Source: Bacteroidota bacterium
Lineage (GTDB): Bacteria; Bacteroidota; Ignavibacteria; Ignavibacteriales; Ignavibacteriaceae
Length of the DNA: 64,000 nucleotides
Assembly (NCBI GenBank): GCA_021815405.1
Contig: JAKAGV010000005.1
Span: 174,176 to 238,175, forward strand
Direction of reading: 5' to 3'
Part shown: positions 47,272-55,591 of the stretch, piece after piece
How the letters are laid out: the number at the start of each line of letters is the position of its first letter
Position numbering within the stretch: the first letter of the stretch is position 1
Notes under the pieces: generated by a model
What the model saw: only the letters and a program-made list of their open reading frames with translations
Database searches by the model: none
Told to the model about the DNA's origin: nothing
Translations under genes and position numbers: made by a program

Positions 47272-48096
47272 TTGAATTTCATGGAAAAAGAAAAACCGAT
47301 TGGAGTCTTTGACTCCGGTATCGGAGGATTAACGGTTGTTAAAAGGATAGCATCTACATTACCAAATGAAGATATTGTTTACTTTGGCGATACTGCACGC
47401 GTTCCTTACGGCTCAAAATCAAATTCAACTGTTATTGAATATTCAATCCAGGATGCAAAATTTTTAATCAATAAAAATGTTAAAGCAATCGTAGTTGCCT
47501 GCAACACCTCATCCTCAATTGCTCTAAAAGAATTAAGGAAGCAGTTCAATGTTCCTATCATTGGTATGATTGAGCCTGGTGCAAAGTACGCTTTGAAGGA
47601 GACAAGGAACGGAAGAATCGGAGTTATAGGCACGCGTGCTACTATCAGCAATAAAGCATACTCAACAGAGATAAAAAAATTAAATCCTGAAGTTGAAGTA
47701 TTTGAAAAAGCCTGTCCGCTTTTCGTGCCTCTAGCAGAGGAAGGCTGGATAAAACACAAAGCAGTATACGACATCGCCGAAGAATACTTGAAAGAATTAA
47801 GAGAAAAGAAAATTGATACGCTGGTCTTGGGCTGCACACACTATCCGATTCTTTCAGAGGTAATCCAGGAAGTTATTGGAAGCGATGTAAAACTTGTTGA
47901 CTCGGGAATCTCTTCAGCAGAATCAGTTAAGTTTGAGCTTGACCGCATTGGTTTGAATACAAATAAATTTTCTCCCGGCAACCAGGATTATTTCGTCAGC
48001 GATATTCCAGTAAAGTTTAAAGAAGTTGCAGAGTTATTTTTGGGAAGAGAAGTATCGCAAATTCAAAAAGTAGAGTTGGAAGCTTTACTACCTTAG
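47272..48096 (+). CDS. murI: glutamate racemase
   Basis: A 274-residue racemase that supplies D-glutamate for peptidoglycan. The two catalytic cysteines lie in VACNTSSSIALKEL and VLGCTHYPIL; IGVFDSGIGGLTVVKRI and YFGDTARVPYG are the family motifs. Two starts are possible: TTG at 47272, preceded by AAGGA at the right distance, and ATG at 47281 with no good ribosome site. The TTG is kept because of the SD spacing. Its stop overlaps by three bases the end of the converging HI0074-like pseudogene. Confidence 0.95.
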   Translation: MNFMEKEKPIGVFDSGIGGLTVVKRIASTLPNEDIVYFGDTARVPYGSKSNSTVIEYSIQDAKFLINKNVKAIVVACNTSSSIALKELRKQFNVPIIGMIEPGAKYALKETRNGRIGVIGTRATISNKAYSTEIKKLNPEVEVFEKACPLFVPLAEEGWIKHKAVYDIAEEYLKELREKKIDTLVLGCTHYPILSEVIQEVIGSDVKLVDSGISSAESVKFELDRIGLNTNKFSPGNQDYFVSDIPVKFKEVAELFLGREVSQIQKVELEALLP

Positions 48097-48511
48097 CCGT
48101 TTTCTTTAGGTGGGTCTGGTTGTCTATAATTCGAAATTCTAACCAGAAGTATTTTTATTTCGCCGGCATACTTATCTTTAATTTTCTTAAATATACCATC
48201 GGACTCCTCTTTATTATAAATATGAGATGTTTTATTTCTGTCATCAAGCATATTTAAAAAACTGCTTCATTTTCTATCAAACCGTACTTGATAGCTTCGA
48301 CGAAGCAATCTTTTGGAGAACGGCATAATATTCCTTCCTTCTCAAGGAAAAATTTTAATATTTTCCACAACAACTCGAAGGTAAATTCAAATCTTTGAAT
48401 TACTCCATCTTTATCTAATTCATCTTTTGAATTTGCGGCTCATTCCTTTAATCAGTACAACGCACTCGAGAGTTTTTGAAAGGAATAGTCAAATTCATTT
48501 TCATTCTGCAT
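48093..48511 (-). pseudogene. HI0074-like nucleotidyltransferase partner, disrupted
   Basis: From ATG at 48511 the frame reads MQNENEFDYSFQKLSSALY, then two in-frame TGA codons, and continues DELDKDGVIQRFEFTFELLW, EKEGILCRSPKDCFVEAIKY and GLIENEAVF; a frameshift near 48255 leads to LNMLDDRNKTSHIYNKEESD and KILLVRISNY. Together this is the nucleotidyltransferase substrate-binding (HI0074) family, which partners MNT proteins. It overlaps the end of the adjacent nucleotidyltransferase gene by 11 nt, the usual gene order. At least three lesions make it non-functional. Confidence 0.85.
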
Positions 48512-48812
48512 AAAGGATCCTTCCCGAGTTCAAAATAATATTTTCAAAATCCTTGTCTATATTTTTTAAGAATACCAAATCAATTTTATATAAACCTGAA
48601 ATGCTTTCAATCTTTTCAGAAAGTTTTCTTTTACTAGTATTATCAGGTTCAGCGGCATCAATAGCAAAGTCGAAATCAGCATGTTTTCTAAAATTTCGCT
48701 TTGCTCTGGAACCGAACAAAATAATTTTCTTCGGGTGATGATCAGTTTCAAGTATTTCGGAAACTTTATGAAGTATTTGTTTTACTCTGTCGGAGAATTT
48801 TTCGTAATTCAT
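48501..48812 (-). CDS. MNT-type nucleotidyltransferase domain protein
   Basis: A 103-residue minimal nucleotidyltransferase with KKIILFGSRAKRNFRKHADF and the acidic DFDFAID pair that binds metal, plus a further conserved KIDLVFLKNID strand. It is intact, unlike its HI0074-like partner downstream, so a free NTase may still be made. In related two-gene systems the NTase AMPylates or binds the partner. It may still be functional, or be on the way to loss. It starts at 48812 with no obvious co-transcribed gene upstream. Confidence 0.85.
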   Translation of the reverse strand: MNYEKFSDRVKQILHKVSEILETDHHPKKIILFGSRAKRNFRKHADFDFAIDAAEPDNTSKRKLSEKIESISGLYKIDLVFLKNIDKDFENIILNSGRILYAE

Positions 48813-48887
48813 TTAAACAAATCTCCGTTTAATTTCTGTCTTAACTTAAAAACTTTTAGACAAAGAATAAATATTAAATGTTCGAAG

Positions 48888-49871
48888 CTAGACTTTACTA
48901 GCCTCAAACATTCTTTTCAGCTCTTCATAGTTATTCGTCTTACCGAGTGCCAACATCAGTTTTATTCTTGCTTTCTGTCCGTTCAAATATTCTGCAAAGA
49001 TAACACCGATTTGATGAAGCCATTTGCCTGCGCCGGGATATCCATAAATATCCAGAGTTTCTCCGGCAGGACAGCGGGAAACAAGTATAACAGGAATTCC
49101 TTTTTCTACAACGTATTTGATCCCTTCAAAAGCAGGCGGCGGAACATTTCCAACACCTAGAGCTTCGACAACTAATCCTTTAACTCCGCTGTCGGCAGAA
49201 AATTTGAAAAACTTTTCATTCATCCCTGCATAAACAGTAAGCAAATCAACATCGGAAATTATTTTGTCAATTTCGATTGTTTCAAGTTTTCGCGGAAGCC
49301 GGTTAAAGATTACCCTTCCGTTCTGAACGAAGCCGAGAGCCCCAAAATCAAGGCTGCGGAAGCTGTCTATTTGCTCGGTAAAGATTTTTGTAACTTCACT
49401 CGCTGCATTTATTTCACCGTCAAGACAAACTAACACACCTAAATCTCTGCTGTTAGGATTAAGGCAAACATGAATTGCATTTAGTAAATTCAGCGGTCCA
49501 TCCCAGTCCGGCTCAGAACTGTTCTTCATGGAGCCGATTAGAACAATAGGTATCGAGGTTTTTATGGTTAAATCCAGAAGATAAGCAGTCTCTTCCAGTG
49601 TATCTGTCCCATGAGTTACTATTACACCACTGTATTTATTAGTTGATATCAGCTCCTGAATTTTTTTAGAAAGCTGCAGCATTAGTTCCGGAGTCATATG
49701 CGGACCAGGATACTTACCGAAATCGTAACACGTAATTTTTGCAAGATTATTTGCCTGCGGAATTTTTCTCATTAATTCTTCACCGGAATAGCGTGGTACC
49801 GCTCCACCGGTCTGTTCGTCAATCTTCATTGAGAATGTACCGCCAGTAAAGACAATTAGTATTTCTTTCAT
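48888..49871 (-). CDS. ansA: L-asparaginase, type I
   Basis: A 327-residue asparaginase that hydrolyses asparagine to aspartate and ammonia. The first catalytic threonine is in IVFTGGTFSM and the second in VTHGTDTLEETAYLL; SMKNSSEPDWDGPLNLLNAI and GVLVCLDGEINAA are further family motifs. There is no signal peptide, so it acts in the cytoplasm. The ATG at 49871 gives the family start MKEILIVFTGGT; the frame also opens at a TTG at 49883, which is less likely. It is transcribed alone, divergent from the Nfu gene. Confidence 0.92.
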   Translation of the reverse strand: MKEILIVFTGGTFSMKIDEQTGGAVPRYSGEELMRKIPQANNLAKITCYDFGKYPGPHMTPELMLQLSKKIQELISTNKYSGVIVTHGTDTLEETAYLLDLTIKTSIPIVLIGSMKNSSEPDWDGPLNLLNAIHVCLNPNSRDLGVLVCLDGEINAASEVTKIFTEQIDSFRSLDFGALGFVQNGRVIFNRLPRKLETIEIDKIISDVDLLTVYAGMNEKFFKFSADSGVKGLVVEALGVGNVPPPAFEGIKYVVEKGIPVILVSRCPAGETLDIYGYPGAGKWLHQIGVIFAEYLNGQKARIKLMLALGKTNNYEELKRMFEASKV

Positions 49872-50106
49872 AATTATATCCAATTTATTGATGTAAATAT
49901 AAGAGAAAGTAGAATTAATTGGAGATTATAAGTCGTCGGTTATTGCTAAGATATGACAGTAACAAACTTTATTTTCACCAACGTTTCATGATTTAAATCT
50001 AATTTTTTAGTATTTATCCTCACTATAAGCAATCCAGGCAGGCATTTATCTTGAAGATAACATATTCATAGGCTATTTTAGAAAACAATTTTTTAGGAAT
50101 TATTTT

Positions 50107-50649
50107 ATGTTGATGATAACAGATGTTGATTTAACACCGAATCCGCAGGCATTGAAATTCATTCTGAACGAACGATTATTAAATTTTGAGACCAGACAAT
50201 TTCATAACAAGCAGGAGGCTGAGAACGATCCACTTGCAAAGGGCATCTTCGAGATTGAAGGAGTTGTCTCGATATTTTATATGGATAAATTTGTTACAAT
50301 TGAAAAATCCAAAGAAGCCAACTGGGGACAAATTCAGAGACCCTTTATTAATTTCATTAAAAGTTTTGATAAAAATCAAATTCCGGAGGAAAAAGATATT
50401 AAGCCGCTTGATGAGAATGCAAGCGAATTATTAAAACAGATTAATAAAATTTTAGATGAACGTGTTCGTCCTGCTTTGGCGGGAGACGGAGGCGGGCTTC
50501 AAGTTCTTGGAGTAGAAGGTTACAAAGTTAAGATCCATTACCAGGGCGCTTGCGGCAGCTGCCCGACAGCAATTACCGGTACTCTGATGGCAATTGAAGG
50601 ATTATTAAGAAGAGACTTGCATCCTGCGATTGAAGTAGAAGCTGCGTAA
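50107..50649 (+). CDS. Nfu-type iron-sulfur carrier
   Basis: A 180-residue protein with an N-terminal Nfu domain (about 5-90; TPNPQALKFILN) and a C-terminal NifU-like domain with GACGSCPTAITGTLMAIEGL. The CxxC pair (GSCP preceded by C in GAC) binds a transient cluster that is passed to target apoproteins. ATGs at 50107 and 50113 are both possible. It is a single-gene unit ending at a clear terminator. The symbol nfuA is used for a related E. coli protein with a different N-domain, so it is left blank. Confidence 0.9.
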   Translation: MLMITDVDLTPNPQALKFILNERLLNFETRQFHNKQEAENDPLAKGIFEIEGVVSIFYMDKFVTIEKSKEANWGQIQRPFINFIKSFDKNQIPEEKDIKPLDENASELLKQINKILDERVRPALAGDGGGLQVLGVEGYKVKIHYQGACGSCPTAITGTLMAIEGLLRRDLHPAIEVEAA

Positions 50650-50687
50650 AAACTACAAATTAATCTAAGAATAAGACGAAGAAATAT

Positions 50688-50707
50688 GCCGATGAATAAG
50701 CATCGGC
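50688..50707 (+). terminator. rho-independent terminator after the Nfu gene
   Basis: GCCGATG / CATCGGC stem with a 6-nt loop, followed by TTTGTTTCATTTC, 38 nt past the stop. Confidence 0.85.
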
Positions 50708-50843
50708 TTTGTTTCATTTCTTAAATCGATACCAAAATTTTTCAGGCTATATTTACTCCGATAATTTTGCGCTTGAACTTTTTCTCCCTTTATTAATTTT
50801 CTTTTTGTAAATTAATTCGTAATAATTATTCGAGGAAAGAAAA

Positions 50844-51353
50844 ATGAAACAAATCGACAGTCTTTATTTTGCAACCTCGGAAATTGCCGGAATTCATTTT
50901 AAGATCTTCACCTCCCACAAAGGTATTAGGCATATCTTCATAAATAAAAAAGACGGAGACGTAGAGGCTTTAAATCTAATAAATCTTCACAACGATGATC
51001 CTTTTATGTTTAATGTGTTTGAGGAGCTTGAACAATATTTTAAATGCGAACGGAAAGTTTTTTCGGTCCCTCTCGACTTATACGGAACAGATTTCCAAAA
51101 AAGTGTCTGGCATGAATTAATAAAAATCCCATTCGGAAAAATTACCACCTATTTAGAGATTGCAAAAAAATTAGGAGATGAAAAGCTTACTCGTGCTGTC
51201 GGTACTGCAAACGGTGCAAATCCGATCCCGATAATAGTCCCCTGTCATAGAGTGATTAACACCGATGGTTCTCTTGGCGGATATTCTGCCGGATTGAATA
51301 TAAAAAGAAAGTTGCTGGAATTGGAAGGAGTTTTGAGTCTGGAATTATTTTAA
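50844..51353 (+). CDS. ogt: methylated-DNA--protein-cysteine methyltransferase
   Basis: A 169-residue suicide repair protein that takes the methyl group from O6-methylguanine. The acceptor cysteine is in PIIVPCHRVINTDGSLGGYS, preceded by IPFGKITTYLEIAKKLG and AVGTANGANP, all diagnostic of the Ogt/AGT C-terminal domain. The N-terminal part is less conserved. RBS GAGGAAAG is upstream. With Tag and the AlkA-like enzyme it makes three alkylation-repair proteins in the window, though they are not clustered. Confidence 0.95.
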   Translation: MKQIDSLYFATSEIAGIHFKIFTSHKGIRHIFINKKDGDVEALNLINLHNDDPFMFNVFEELEQYFKCERKVFSVPLDLYGTDFQKSVWHELIKIPFGKITTYLEIAKKLGDEKLTRAVGTANGANPIPIIVPCHRVINTDGSLGGYSAGLNIKRKLLELEGVLSLELF

Positions 51354-51386
51354 AAGAAAAGCGGTATAAAAACCGCTTTTCTTTTA
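51351..51386. terminator. bidirectional terminator between ogt and a converging gene
   Basis: Perfect 15-bp stem with AAAAGCGGT / ACCGCTTTT core and a 6-nt loop; A-run on the left and T-run on the right serve both directions. The left arm starts at the ogt stop codon. Confidence 0.9.
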
Positions 51387-51431
51387 AAATTTATTTGAAC
51401 TGAAAGTATCCTGACAATTCAAACTCAAAAT

Positions 51432-51596
51432 TTATTTTATATCGCTAACTTTACTTATATCGTCAAGCTTAACAAATCTTTCATTAAACTTGAATGTACC
51501 TTTAGAAGATTTTACACTTTTAATAAGCTTTACGCTAACGCCTTCAGATTTCTTTTTTGCTTTTGCTTTATCTGCAAATGTTTGTTGTTTAGCCAT
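51432..51596 (-). CDS. small basic protein, possibly ribosome-associated (DUF4295-like)
   Basis: A 54-residue lysine-rich protein beginning MAKQQTFADKAKAKKK; its second half (VSVKLIKSVKSSKGTFKFNE) resembles the DUF4295/bL38-type proteins found with Bacteroidota ribosomes, a match made from memory. The start at 51596 is preferred to the upstream 51644 because AAGGTG sits before it and the first 16 codons of the long form have no family support. It is alone between ogt and ybaK; such small basic proteins are often encoded next to rpmB/rpmG, which are absent here. Confidence 0.6.
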   Translation of the reverse strand: MAKQQTFADKAKAKKKSEGVSVKLIKSVKSSKGTFKFNERFVKLDDISKVSDIK

Positions 51597-51782
51597 TTTT
51601 ACACCTTGAAATTTAAGTGTGCAAATATAGGCAAGGCGCGGCAAAAATAAAAGGACAATATATGCGATTTTCCATTCAGTACCGCTGAGCAGCTAGTAAT
51701 AAGGGCTTCAGCAAAGGATCAAGATTATTTAAATTAACGCACTTTTACAAAATTCTTTATCAACTGAAGAGAATTGTCCTTG

Positions 51783-52250
51783 TTACAACAAATCCGCAAA
51801 AGAAGCATTGATTAAACTTTTCAAGTCAATTGGTGAAAGGCAAATCTGCATTCCTCTAACTCCTGCACTTACGTAAATCTTCTCAAAAAGCTGTGCAGTT
51901 TCTTCGATAAAAGTCGGATAATCTTTTTTCATCCCGATCGGCGAGCAGCCGCCTCGAATGTAACCGGTAATCGGTAAAAGCTCTTTTACTTTTACCATTT
52001 CAATTTTTTTATTTCCACTAATTGCAGCAGCTTTTTTAAGACTAAGCTCTTCAGAAACCGGTATGCAAAAAACATTTATCCCATTTTTATCCCCTTCGGC
52101 TACCAAAGTTTTGAAAACAGTTTCTTCCTCAACTCCAATTTTTTTTGCCACTGTAGAGCCGCTTAAATCTTCTTCATCAACTTCATAAGAATGAACTGAA
52201 AACGGAATTGCTCTTGACTCGAGAATCCGGATAGCATTGGTTTTAGACAT
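51783..52250 (-). CDS. ybaK: Cys-tRNA(Pro)/aminoacyl-tRNA deacylase (YbaK/EbsC)
   Basis: A 155-residue YbaK-type editing protein. It matches the family through KTNAIRILESRAIPFSVHSY, VFKTLVAEGDKNGINVFCIP and GYIRGGCSPIGMKKDYPTF. The lysine in VFKTL and the GGCSPIG loop line the active site in family structures, and it hydrolyses mischarged Cys-tRNA(Pro). The start overlaps the end of the upstream ABC ATPase gene by 8 nt, so the ATPases and ybaK share a transcript, probably by chance of gene order. Confidence 0.92.
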   Translation of the reverse strand: MSKTNAIRILESRAIPFSVHSYEVDEEDLSGSTVAKKIGVEEETVFKTLVAEGDKNGINVFCIPVSEELSLKKAAAISGNKKIEMVKVKELLPITGYIRGGCSPIGMKKDYPTFIEETAQLFEKIYVSAGVRGMQICLSPIDLKSLINASFADLL

Positions 52251-53049
52251 CTTTTACTTTCGCTTCGAACCGTAGTTCGTCATAGGATAGTTCGTAACCT
52301 TCCGCCTTCAATAAGAATTTTGTATAAGGATGTTTCGGCGTTTCGAAAATTTTATCCGTATTCCCTTGTTCAACTATTTCACCTTTATACATTATTATAA
52401 TTTCACTGCAAAGCTTTCTTAGGATTTTAAGATTATGCGCAATGCAAATCATTGTTAAGCCGGATTCTTCATTTATTTTTTTAAAAAGATTCAGTAGATT
52501 TAATTGAGACTGGACATCCTGCGCTGAAAAAGGTTCATCAAGGATTAATAATTCCGGTTTGACTGCAAGAATCCTAGCAAGCGCAGCACGCTGCTGTTCA
52601 CCTCCGCTAAGTTCATAACCTTTGCGGTTCCACAAATTATCGGGAAAGCTAAGTGAATTGAATATGTTTCCCATTTCAATTACTGAATTATTATTTTTAA
52701 TGTTTCTCGTTTCGATAGCTTCAATTACTAATTCTCTTACCTCTCTGAACGGATTCAATATCTCACCGTTATTTTGAAAAAGAATCTGAACCGGGCTGAC
52801 TTTCGTCTTTTTCCACTCTTCAGACGCATTAATTACCAGTTTTCCGCTAGTGTAATTGAAAATTCCGGCCATGATTTTTGCAAGAGTTGTTTTCCCGCTT
52901 CCGGATTCTCCGGCAATACCGATAATTTTTCCGCTCTCTAATCTGAAAGAAACATTTTTTAGAATTTCTTTATCTACTTTATTAACGCCGAAGATGCCGG
53001 TCTTCTGAATCTTATAGCCAATATTTTCAGCAATCAGAAGTTCATTCAT
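52243..53049 (-). CDS. peptide-type ABC transporter ATPase (OppF/DppF-like)
   Basis: A 268-residue ATPase with Walker A GESGSGKTTLAKI, signature LSGGEQQRAALAR, Walker B LLILDEPFSAQD and the H-loop CIAHNLKILR. The C-terminal KTIF..TPKHPYTKFLL-like segment (IFETPKHPYTKFLLKAEGYE) is typical of oligopeptide importer ATPases. Its partner ATPase gene overlaps it by 4 nt. It most likely energises the two permeases encoded on the opposite strand, together with the binding lipoprotein. Confidence 0.92.
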   Translation of the reverse strand: MNELLIAENIGYKIQKTGIFGVNKVDKEILKNVSFRLESGKIIGIAGESGSGKTTLAKIMAGIFNYTSGKLVINASEEWKKTKVSPVQILFQNNGEILNPFREVRELVIEAIETRNIKNNNSVIEMGNIFNSLSFPDNLWNRKGYELSGGEQQRAALARILAVKPELLILDEPFSAQDVQSQLNLLNLFKKINEESGLTMICIAHNLKILRKLCSEIIIMYKGEIVEQGNTDKIFETPKHPYTKFLLKAEGYELSYDELRFEAKVKDV

Positions 53050-53840
53050 CTTGATAACTGCCTGTATGAATCAAGAAAGGAATTTTGTTTGCCATCTAAT
53101 AGCATATTGGAAATTTCCGGAATGTCTAACCCATTCGAATTGAAAAATTCTTTGCATGGATAGAACCGGCTTAGTTTTCCATTGGATAAAAAAGCGACTT
53201 CATCACTAATCTTTTTTGCAAATTCAAGGTCGTGAGTAACAAGTAATGCAGAGTGGTCTATTCCAGGTTCATAATTTTGGGAAACAAATTCTCTTAATTT
53301 TAAAAGGAACAGATTAGAAATTGCTAAATCAATTCCTGAAGTCGGCTCATCTAAAATAATAATTTGAGGATGAGCTAGAAGTGCCAGAACAAAATTTATT
53401 CTTTGTGCCATGCCTCCGCTTACTTCGTAAGGATAAAGAATAGCCAGTTCTGAAAATACTGGGAGAAGGAAATATTCAAGTAACGGATTAATCTCATTCA
53501 CATCCTTGGCAAGCTTGTTAAAATAATATTCAAACTTTTTCAGATGGTCGAAACTGTTAACTGCATCCTGAAAAACATATTTAATCTTATTTTTTCTTAA
53601 TTGAATTAAACTGTCATGGTCGAGTGAAAGAATGTCCTTGCCTTCAAATATTACTTTGCCGGTTATAGAATAAAATCTAGGATTAAGCAAACCTGTTAAT
53701 GCTTTGATAAGGGTTGTCTTCCCGCTTCCGTTGGCACCAATTATGGTGAATATGGAATTTTTTCGTATTTCAAATTCTATATTTGTGAGAATTGCCCCCT
53801 TGCCTTGCAGTGTTAGGTTTTTTAAGTCAACTTTAATCAT
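53046..53840 (-). CDS. peptide-type ABC transporter ATPase (OppD/DppD-like)
   Basis: A 264-residue ATPase; Walker A is GANGSGKTTLIKALTGLLN, the signature is VSGGMAQRINFVLALL, Walker B is IIILDEPTSGIDLA and the H-loop is LVTHDLEFAKKI. The signature GGMAQRI is the form typical of OppD-type proteins. It is the first gene of a leftward unit (this ATPase, the second ATPase, ybaK) that starts 85 bp from the rightward binding-protein gene. A 12-bp palindrome lies directly before its ATG. Confidence 0.9.
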   Translation of the reverse strand: MIKVDLKNLTLQGKGAILTNIEFEIRKNSIFTIIGANGSGKTTLIKALTGLLNPRFYSITGKVIFEGKDILSLDHDSLIQLRKNKIKYVFQDAVNSFDHLKKFEYYFNKLAKDVNEINPLLEYFLLPVFSELAILYPYEVSGGMAQRINFVLALLAHPQIIILDEPTSGIDLAISNLFLLKLREFVSQNYEPGIDHSALLVTHDLEFAKKISDEVAFLSNGKLSRFYPCKEFFNSNGLDIPEISNMLLDGKQNSFLDSYRQLSR

Positions 53841-53852
53841 TTACCTAGGTAA
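53841..53852. promoter_or_regulatory. 12-bp palindrome abutting the ATPase start codon
   Basis: TTACCTAGGTAA is a perfect palindrome immediately before the ATG at 53840 of the leftward ATPase gene and 74 bp from the rightward gene. It overlaps the likely ribosome-binding AGGTA. It could be an operator that controls both directions. Confidence 0.35.
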
Positions 53853-53925
53853 TTTCATTTTTAATTTAGGCAACAAAATAATAAATTAACATCAAAATTA
53901 TTAGTAATATTTTTCTAACCTGTAC

Positions 53926-55584
53926 ATGAGAAATAAACTCTTACTCTCCATCCTTTTAATATTTTCAATCCTATTTCTGTCTTCTTGTGGTAAAAAAGTT
54001 CCTGTCCGTCAGAATAGAGTTGTTGCAGCAATATCATCCGATATTGAATCTACAAATCCGCTATTCGCTTTTAATATTGATGAAGGAACAATATCCGAAC
54101 TTCTTTATCTGAGCCTGGTACAACATGGCTGGAATTTCAGCACAGGAAATATGACGACCTCGCCAATGCTTGCAAAAAGCTGGGACTGGAATAAAGACTC
54201 TTCTTCAATAACATTAAACTTGCGGGACGATGTTAAATGGTCAGACGGACAGCCTGTTACGGCGGCAGACGTTATTTTCTCATTTGATGTTTATTCGGAT
54301 CCACTTGTGCAGAGCAGGCTTTACGGCTCATTTAAAGACTTTTATACCGATACATCTATGCACGTCGATCTCAAGAAGACTTTTAACGAGATCAGTCCGT
54401 ACAAGCTGACTATTAATTTCAAAAAGAATACTCCCGCTTCTTTTTATGATATTGATTTCCCTATCATCCCCGAACATGTTTACAAAAATGTAAGCCGCAA
54501 AGATTTTGTAACCGCCGAAAAAGAAATTAAACCGGTTACAGATGGTCCGTTTGAACTAGCCTCTTGGAATAAGAATCAATCTATTATTTTAAGTGCAAAC
54601 ACAAAATCTTTCCTTTATAACTCTAACGATATCGAAGAACTCATTTTCAAAATTGTACCGGATTATTATTCGCAGCTAACTCAATTGAAACGCGGTGAGA
54701 TAGATTTTATGCAGGATATAAGAGCCGATGATTATCCTCTGCTAAAACGGCAGGACGATTTAAATTTTACATCGCTGAAAGGTCGCGAGTACGATTATGT
54801 AGGCTGGAATAATTTAGATCCGGAAGTTTACAAACAGTCCAAAAAGATTGTACCTAATAAGCTTTTTGGAAGTGTTGTGGTACGCACTGCGTTAACTTAC
54901 GCAATAAACCGCGGTGAAATTCTCCATGAATTTTTGGATAACCATGGCGAGGTTGCTTTTGGACCGGTAGCACCAATTTTTAGTTCTGCAGTTGATACTT
55001 CGTTAAAGCCGCTTCCTTATTCTCCGGAAAAAGCAAAGCAGCTTCTTGCAAGTGCGGGCTGGAAGGAAAATAAAAGCACAGGGCTGCTGGAAAAGAACGG
55101 CAGAGTGTTTTCATTTACACTTGATATACCGTCCGGTAATCCGCGCCGCGAATTTGCCGCAACGGTAATTCAAAACAATCTTCGTGAAATCGGAATTAAA
55201 ATGAACATCGAAAAGCTGGAACCCGAAGTATTTTTCCAGAAGATGTTTGCAAGAGAATTAAATGCATGGATGGCAGGCTGGTCTGTTTCTATTCCTCCCG
55301 ACTTAAAGCAGTTTTGGTATTCTAAACTTGATGATGCGCCTCTTAATGTTGCAAGTTATCAAAATAAAACTGCCGATAATCTTTTAGATGAAATTGAATC
55401 TTCCAGATCTGAAAATGTAAAGGATGAACTCTACAAGAAATTTCAAGAGATAATTTACAAGGATAATCCCGTTACATTTCTTTACTGGATTGACAATCTG
55501 ATGGCATATAATAAAAGGATTAAAAATTTTCAGTTAACACCTTTAGGTCCTTTCCACCATTGCTGGAATTGGTCCATTAGATAG
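53926..55584 (+). CDS. peptide-type ABC transporter substrate-binding lipoprotein
   Basis: A 552-residue SBP_bac_5 protein. The N-terminal LLLSILLIFSILFLSSCGKK has a lipobox with C at about 22, so it is anchored as a lipoprotein. LKSWDWNKDSS-type and DVKWSDGQPVTAADVIFSFD are the family signatures, and the segment YDYVGWNNLDPEVYKQ lies in the second lobe. Substrates in this family are di/oligopeptides, but also nickel, antibiotics or heme. It is the first gene of the five-gene rightward unit, followed 7 nt later by the permease gene. Confidence 0.92.
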   Translation: MRNKLLLSILLIFSILFLSSCGKKVPVRQNRVVAAISSDIESTNPLFAFNIDEGTISELLYLSLVQHGWNFSTGNMTTSPMLAKSWDWNKDSSSITLNLRDDVKWSDGQPVTAADVIFSFDVYSDPLVQSRLYGSFKDFYTDTSMHVDLKKTFNEISPYKLTINFKKNTPASFYDIDFPIIPEHVYKNVSRKDFVTAEKEIKPVTDGPFELASWNKNQSIILSANTKSFLYNSNDIEELIFKIVPDYYSQLTQLKRGEIDFMQDIRADDYPLLKRQDDLNFTSLKGREYDYVGWNNLDPEVYKQSKKIVPNKLFGSVVVRTALTYAINRGEILHEFLDNHGEVAFGPVAPIFSSAVDTSLKPLPYSPEKAKQLLASAGWKENKSTGLLEKNGRVFSFTLDIPSGNPRREFAATVIQNNLREIGIKMNIEKLEPEVFFQKMFARELNAWMAGWSVSIPPDLKQFWYSKLDDAPLNVASYQNKTADNLLDEIESSRSENVKDELYKKFQEIIYKDNPVTFLYWIDNLMAYNKRIKNFQLTPLGPFHHCWNWSIR

Positions 55585-55591
55585 AGAATGC

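Noticed and set aside
47406..47837. Minus-strand 143-residue frame inside murI
   Set aside because: It lies wholly antisense to a clear glutamate racemase and has no recognisable motif or ribosome site.
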